64,000 nucleotides of DNA, taken from NCBI GenBank assembly GCA_902778285.1, contig CACYXC010000001.1:1-64000 (forward strand), given 5' to 3'. Each line of letters opens with the position of its first letter. The stretch's first letter is position 1. The translations under genes and the position numbers were made by a program. Below are positions 60,590-64,000 of this stretch, one piece after another. The stretch comes from Oscillospiraceae bacterium (GTDB taxonomy: Bacteria; Bacillota; Clostridia; Oscillospirales; Oscillospiraceae). The notes under the pieces were generated by a model, which worked only from the letters and a program-made list of their open reading frames with translations, searched no databases and was not told the DNA's origin.

Positions 60590-61894
60590 ATGCAAATGAC
60601 CGATCTGCTGGCGAAAAAGAGAGACGGCGGCGCGCTGAGCACCGAGGAGATCGAATTCATGATCCGGGGCTATACCCGCGGCGAGATCCCGGACTATCAG
60701 ATGTCCGCCATGTGTATGGCGATCCTCCTGCGCGGCATGGACGAGCGGGAGACGCTGGACCTGACCATGTCCATGATGCACTCGGGCGAGACGCTGGATC
60801 TGAGCCCCATTCACGGCGTCAAGGCGGACAAGCACTCCACCGGCGGCGTCGGCGACAAGACCAGCCTGATCCTCTGTCCCATGGTGGCGGCGACGGGACT
60901 GAAGATCGCCAAAATGTCCGGCCGCGGTCTCGGGCACACCGGCGGCACGATCGACAAGCTTGAGAGCTTCTCCGGCTTCTCGACCGCTATCAGCGAGGAG
61001 ACCTTCTTCCGAAATGTGAACGATATCGGCATCGCCATCATGGGCCAGACCGCCGACCTCGTCCCGGCCGACAAGAAGATCTACGCCCTGCGCGACGTGA
61101 CGGGGACCGTCCCTTCCATCCCGCTGATCGTCTCGTCCATCATGTCCAAGAAGCTGGCAAGCGGGGCGGACGTGATCGTGCTGGACGTCAAGTGCGGCGA
61201 CGGCGCCTTTATGAAGACCGAGGCGCAGGCGGCGGAGCTTGCCCGCGGCCTTACGCGCATCGGACGCCTGGCCGGACGCAAATGCGCCGCGGTCATCACC
61301 GACATGGACCAGCCCCTGGGCTATGCCGTGGGCAACGCCGTAGAGGTGAAGGAGGCCATCGCGGTGCTGCGCGGCGAGGAGAAGGGCGATCTGCTGGAGC
61401 TCTGCCTGACCCTCGGCGCGTGCATGATGGTGGAGGCCGGAACAGAGTGGAGCGTTGAGGAGGCCAAGCTCGCGCTGATGCAGACCATCGAGGACGGCAG
61501 CGCGCTGGCCAAGCTCGCTCAGCTGGTCAGGGCCCAGGGCGGCGACGCGCGGGCGGTATACGACACGAGCCTGCTGCCGCAGGCGAAAGTGACGCTGGAG
61601 GTCCCCTCAGAAAAAGAAGGTTATGTAAACCGAATCCACGCGGAAAAGGTCGGCCTCATTTCCATGCATCTGGGCGGCGGCCGCGCCACCAAGGAGAGTT
61701 CCATCGACCTCTCCGTCGGCGTGGTGCTGCATAAAAAGGTGGGCGACGCGGTGCAGAGCGGTGAGAGCCTCGCCACGATCCACGCGTCCAGCTCCGAGAA
61801 GGCGCAGGAGGCGGCGCGGATGCTGCTCGAATGCTTTGAGTTCTCCGCCGAGCCGGTCACGCGCCCGGCCTTCATCAAGCAGATCATCCGTTAA
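60590..61894 (+). CDS. pdp: Pyrimidine-nucleoside phosphorylase
   Basis: 434 residues. Splits uridine, thymidine and deoxyuridine with phosphate into base and (deoxy)ribose 1-phosphate. IHGVKADKHSTGGVGDKTSL phosphate/substrate loop, KMSGRGLGHTGGTIDKLESF, LRDVTGTVPSIPLIVSSIMS (K following), DVKCGDGAFMK and the C-terminal alpha/beta domain with VGVVLHKKVGDAVQSGE. The bacterial Pdp and DeoA types are similar; Pdp is usual in Firmicutes. GGAG before the ATG. Followed by a terminator. Confidence 0.94.
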   Translation: MQMTDLLAKKRDGGALSTEEIEFMIRGYTRGEIPDYQMSAMCMAILLRGMDERETLDLTMSMMHSGETLDLSPIHGVKADKHSTGGVGDKTSLILCPMVAATGLKIAKMSGRGLGHTGGTIDKLESFSGFSTAISEETFFRNVNDIGIAIMGQTADLVPADKKIYALRDVTGTVPSIPLIVSSIMSKKLASGADVIVLDVKCGDGAFMKTEAQAAELARGLTRIGRLAGRKCAAVITDMDQPLGYAVGNAVEVKEAIAVLRGEEKGDLLELCLTLGACMMVEAGTEWSVEEAKLALMQTIEDGSALAKLAQLVRAQGGDARAVYDTSLLPQAKVTLEVPSEKEGYVNRIHAEKVGLISMHLGGGRATKESSIDLSVGVVLHKKVGDAVQSGESLATIHASSSEKAQEAARMLLECFEFSAEPVTRPAFIKQIIR

Positions 61895-61910
61895 CATATG
61901 CGTATGCTAA

Positions 61911-61949
61911 AACACCCCGGCGGTTCAACCGCCGGGGTGTTGCTCTTTT
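61911..61949. terminator. Bidirectional terminator
   Basis: AACACCCCGGCGGTT/AACCGCCGGGGTGTT 15-bp stem with a minimal loop, T-rich on both outward sides. Confidence 0.8.
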
Positions 61950-61955
61950 CCGCGT

Positions 61956-62924
61956 TCAGCTTTCGAGGAAGAGGCGGATACGCTCGGCCTCGTAATCGAA
62001 GTCGGCCTTGTTGTAGCCCATGCCGCCGGGGAGGATATGCCCCTGATCCGGCACCACCAACTGGTCGGCCGTCTTTCCGGCAAACTTGATGGCGTTCATC
62101 ATGATGCCGGTAATGGTTTCATTGTCGAGATCGGTGTCGATCATGGGCAGGACCGTATCGGCCAGCTCGTTGAGCTGCGTGAGGCTCATACCTCGGGCTT
62201 TGGTCAGCACAGCCTGCAGTGTTCTGCGCTGGCGGCCGGTACGCTGCCAGTTGCTGTCGATGGAACGCAGGCGGCAGAAGGCCAGTGCGTGCTCACCGTC
62301 CAGATGGTTCATGCCGGCGTAGGGAAGCCCCAGCTTGTCCGCCTCGCCGGCCGTCAGCTCCACATCCACGCCGCCGATCGTGTCGATGATCTTGCGGAAA
62401 CTGTCAAAGTCCACGTGCGCATAACCGTCGAAGTCGACCTTGAAGCAGTCCCCCAGCACTTTGGTGGTGGCCACGGCGCCGTTGAAGCGGTAAAAGCTTG
62501 TGAGCATCAGCCACTCATGCCCCTCCCAAGGGACGCCCGTGCCGCGCTCGAAGCTGGCGAGCTTCACCGCGCCGGTCTTCTTGTTGAGCGAGCAGAGCAT
62601 GGTCACGTCGCCGCGGCCGATATCGTCGGTATTGGGGATGCGCATATCCGAGCCGATCAGCAGGATGTTCACGACGTCCTTACTGCCGATGCCCAGCGCG
62701 CCCTTGAGGACGCCGAAAACGCCGCCCGTGCGGGTCTTTCCCTGCTGGATGCTCACGATATTGCCGTTTTCGTCGACCACGTCGGTATAGCCGTCGCGGT
62801 CGAGATGCGCGAGCTTGCCGGAAATCACGCCGGCGACAGCCAGAACGACCAGCAGGAGCAGGCACAGAAGGACCAGCAGGGATCTGCCCGCATGGCTTCT
62901 TCTCTTTCTTCGTCTGTGATGCAT
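61956..62924 (-). CDS. LytR-CpsA-Psr (LCP) family protein
   Basis: 322 residues from ATG 62924, which has GGAGGTG upstream. Basic cytoplasmic tail HHRRRKRRSHAGR, one membrane helix (LLVLLCLLLLVVLAVAGVIS), then the extracytoplasmic LCP domain: VNILLIGSDMR, RGDVTMLCSLNKKTGAVKLA, FERGTGVPWEG (usually SIPRDT), GGVDVELT, LDGEHALAFCRLRSIDSNWQRTGRQ. LCP enzymes move undecaprenyl-linked glycopolymers onto peptidoglycan. Arg residues of the active site are kept; the altered SIPRDT segment is unusual. It precedes (in transcription follows) the SEDS gene. Confidence 0.92.
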   Translation of the reverse strand: MHHRRRKRRSHAGRSLLVLLCLLLLVVLAVAGVISGKLAHLDRDGYTDVVDENGNIVSIQQGKTRTGGVFGVLKGALGIGSKDVVNILLIGSDMRIPNTDDIGRGDVTMLCSLNKKTGAVKLASFERGTGVPWEGHEWLMLTSFYRFNGAVATTKVLGDCFKVDFDGYAHVDFDSFRKIIDTIGGVDVELTAGEADKLGLPYAGMNHLDGEHALAFCRLRSIDSNWQRTGRQRRTLQAVLTKARGMSLTQLNELADTVLPMIDTDLDNETITGIMMNAIKFAGKTADQLVVPDQGHILPGGMGYNKADFDYEAERIRLFLES

Positions 62925-62966
62925 AGGCACCTCCGTTATAGATGCGGGGAAACAGGGAAGTCCCGT

Positions 62967-64000
62967 TTATCCCGCCAGAGAGAACAGCTTCGGTTTGAGC
63001 TTGAACCGGACGCCGGAGACCAGGCCCATGGCCGCGAACATCGTCATCATCGAGGAGCCGCCGTAGCTGAAAAAGGGCAGCGTGATGCCGATGACCGGCG
63101 TGATGCCGATGCACATGCCGATGTTGATGATGGTCTGAAACGTGACCGCGGAGGCCACGCCGAAGCAGATGAGCATGTCGAAGGTCCGGCTGGAGTGCAG
63201 CCCTATGTAGACGCAGCGCAGAATGATGACGATCAGCAGGAGCATCACCGCAAGGCAGCCGATCATGCCGAGCTCCTCGCCGATGGCGGCGAAGATGAAG
63301 TCCGTGTGCTTGCCGGTGAAGACCGTGGAGCGGTGCCCCGGTTCCACGCCGGTGAGACGGCCCGAGGCCAGCGTCAGCTTGCTCTGGGCGGTCTGCCAGT
63401 TTTTGCCGTAGCCGTCCGGGTCGATGCTGGGCACATAGGGCGCCAGCAGGCGCTCCTTCTGGTAAGTCTTGAGAAAGTGGTTCCAGAGCAGGGGGACCGC
63501 CGCAGCCAGCGCGGCGCCGCCGATGGCGAACCAGTACAGCCGCACGCCCAGCACGAAGAGCATGGAGGCGAAGATACAGAGGATGATCGAGGCCGAGCCG
63601 AGGTCGGACGAAACGCCGACGATCGCCACAAAGACGATCCCGAAATGAACGGCGAGCTGACCGACGGAGAGAAAAGAGTTGATATCCCGGTACTCCTTCA
63701 GCCAGGTCATGTGCTTGGCGCAGATGATGACATAGATGATCTTGATGACCTCCGAGGGCTGGATGCCGATGCCGGCGAAGCGGATCCAGCTCTTGTTGCC
63801 GGTGTTGTCCTCTACGCCGAAGATGACCAGCGCCACCAGCAGCAGGATGTTGATGACGATCAGATAGCGCCACTGGTCGGCCAGCAGGTCCGCGTCCAGC
63901 ACCGTGAGCACCACGAAGGCGCCGATCCCCAGAAACATGGAGAACAGCTGCACGATCACGAGCTTGGTCGGGTCCATCTCCGCCCCCGCGGCGAGCATGC
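62967..64000 (-). CDS. SEDS-family peptidoglycan polymerase (RodA/FtsW-like), 5' partial
   Basis: The visible 343 residues run off the window's right edge, so the N-terminal helices are missing. Helix-rich; family motifs include GNKSWIRFAGIGIQPSEVIK, SSDLGSASIILCIFASMLFV, the large extracellular loop with GRLTGVEPGHRSTVFTGKHT, DFIFAAIGEELGMIGC and GITLPFFSYGGSSMM. Together with a partner penicillin-binding protein it polymerises lipid II. RodA seems likelier than FtsW because of the lcp neighbour and absence of division genes, but the call is not firm. It ends about 40 bases before the LCP start, so they are probably co-transcribed. Confidence 0.92.
   Translation of the reverse strand, partial: MLAAGAEMDPTKLVIVQLFSMFLGIGAFVVLTVLDADLLADQWRYLIVINILLLVALVIFGVEDNTGNKSWIRFAGIGIQPSEVIKIIYVIICAKHMTWLKEYRDINSFLSVGQLAVHFGIVFVAIVGVSSDLGSASIILCIFASMLFVLGVRLYWFAIGGAALAAAVPLLWNHFLKTYQKERLLAPYVPSIDPDGYGKNWQTAQSKLTLASGRLTGVEPGHRSTVFTGKHTDFIFAAIGEELGMIGCLAVMLLLIVIILRCVYIGLHSSRTFDMLICFGVASAVTFQTIINIGMCIGITPVIGITLPFFSYGGSSMMTMFAAMGLVSGVRFKLKPKLFSLAG

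Overview
The window reads as chromosome of a GC-rich, low-motility-type Firmicute of class Clostridia, most like the Oscillospiraceae (Oscillibacter/Flavonifractor-like relatives). This is inferred from gene content and style: an ECF transporter core next to truA, infC-rpmI-rplT behind an attenuator leader, a ClpE-type unfoldase, PrsW, lipoproteins with short lipoboxes, strong AGGAGG ribosome sites, and very GC-rich third codon positions. No rRNA or tRNA gene, CRISPR array or transposase gene was seen.

Layout. 0-8.2 kb is an accessory zone: a small heat shock protein, two large lipoproteins (one cut by an in-frame stop), a broken MFS transporter, and a minus-strand operon of PrsW-like protease, sugar O-acetyltransferase and a small Sm-like protein. 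8.2-14.9 kb holds a DMT transporter and the core run pyrH-frr-uppS-(AlkD-like)-dxr-rseP, without cdsA. 14.9-19.6 kb has an orphan solute-binding lipoprotein divergent from a response regulator/histidine kinase pair. 19.7-28.5 kb carries a SAM methyltransferase, ecfA1-ecfA2-ecfT, truA, a CvpA-like protein and an overlapping trio clpE-macrodomain-DUF523. 28.6-32.2 kb has two minus-strand hypothetical or OB-fold genes, deoC, and the infC-rpmI-rplT translation operon. 32.2-42.0 kb is a glycerol/glycerol-phosphate neighbourhood (PocR-AraC regulator, MarR regulator, membrane alpha/beta hydrolase, sn-glycerol-1-phosphate dehydrogenase, glycerol kinase, HAD phosphatase) followed by a PMT-family glycosyltransferase.

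43.6-57.6 kb is a compact phage-derived block: an S24-type repressor divergent from a morphogenesis operon with large terminase, portal, Prp-like protease, scaffold-like protein, N4-gp56 major capsid protein, connector and tail-like proteins, a DUF859-like protein, endolysin and holin. No integrase, replication module, tail sheath, tail tube or tape measure was seen, and host-type interspersed repeats lie inside and between its genes. It may be an old, domesticated or decaying element. From 57.7 kb the chromosome resumes with plsC-like, an SDR reductase, a solitary MazF, a pyrimidine-nucleoside phosphorylase, an LCP protein and a SEDS (RodA/FtsW) protein cut by the window edge.

The most unusual aspect is the density of short non-coding repeats. 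At least seven families occur. One GC-rich hairpin family repeatedly ends a few bases before a gene and directly abuts its Shine-Dalgarno sequence (eight genes). Others sit inside open reading frames (PMT, portal, Prp-like, scaffold-like) without breaking frame. Two lie between direct duplications of a gene's 3' end (93 bp at the terminase, 41 bp at the SDR gene). A 166-bp tandem array occupies the gap before the phage repressor. All functional calls are from reading motifs; no database search was run.
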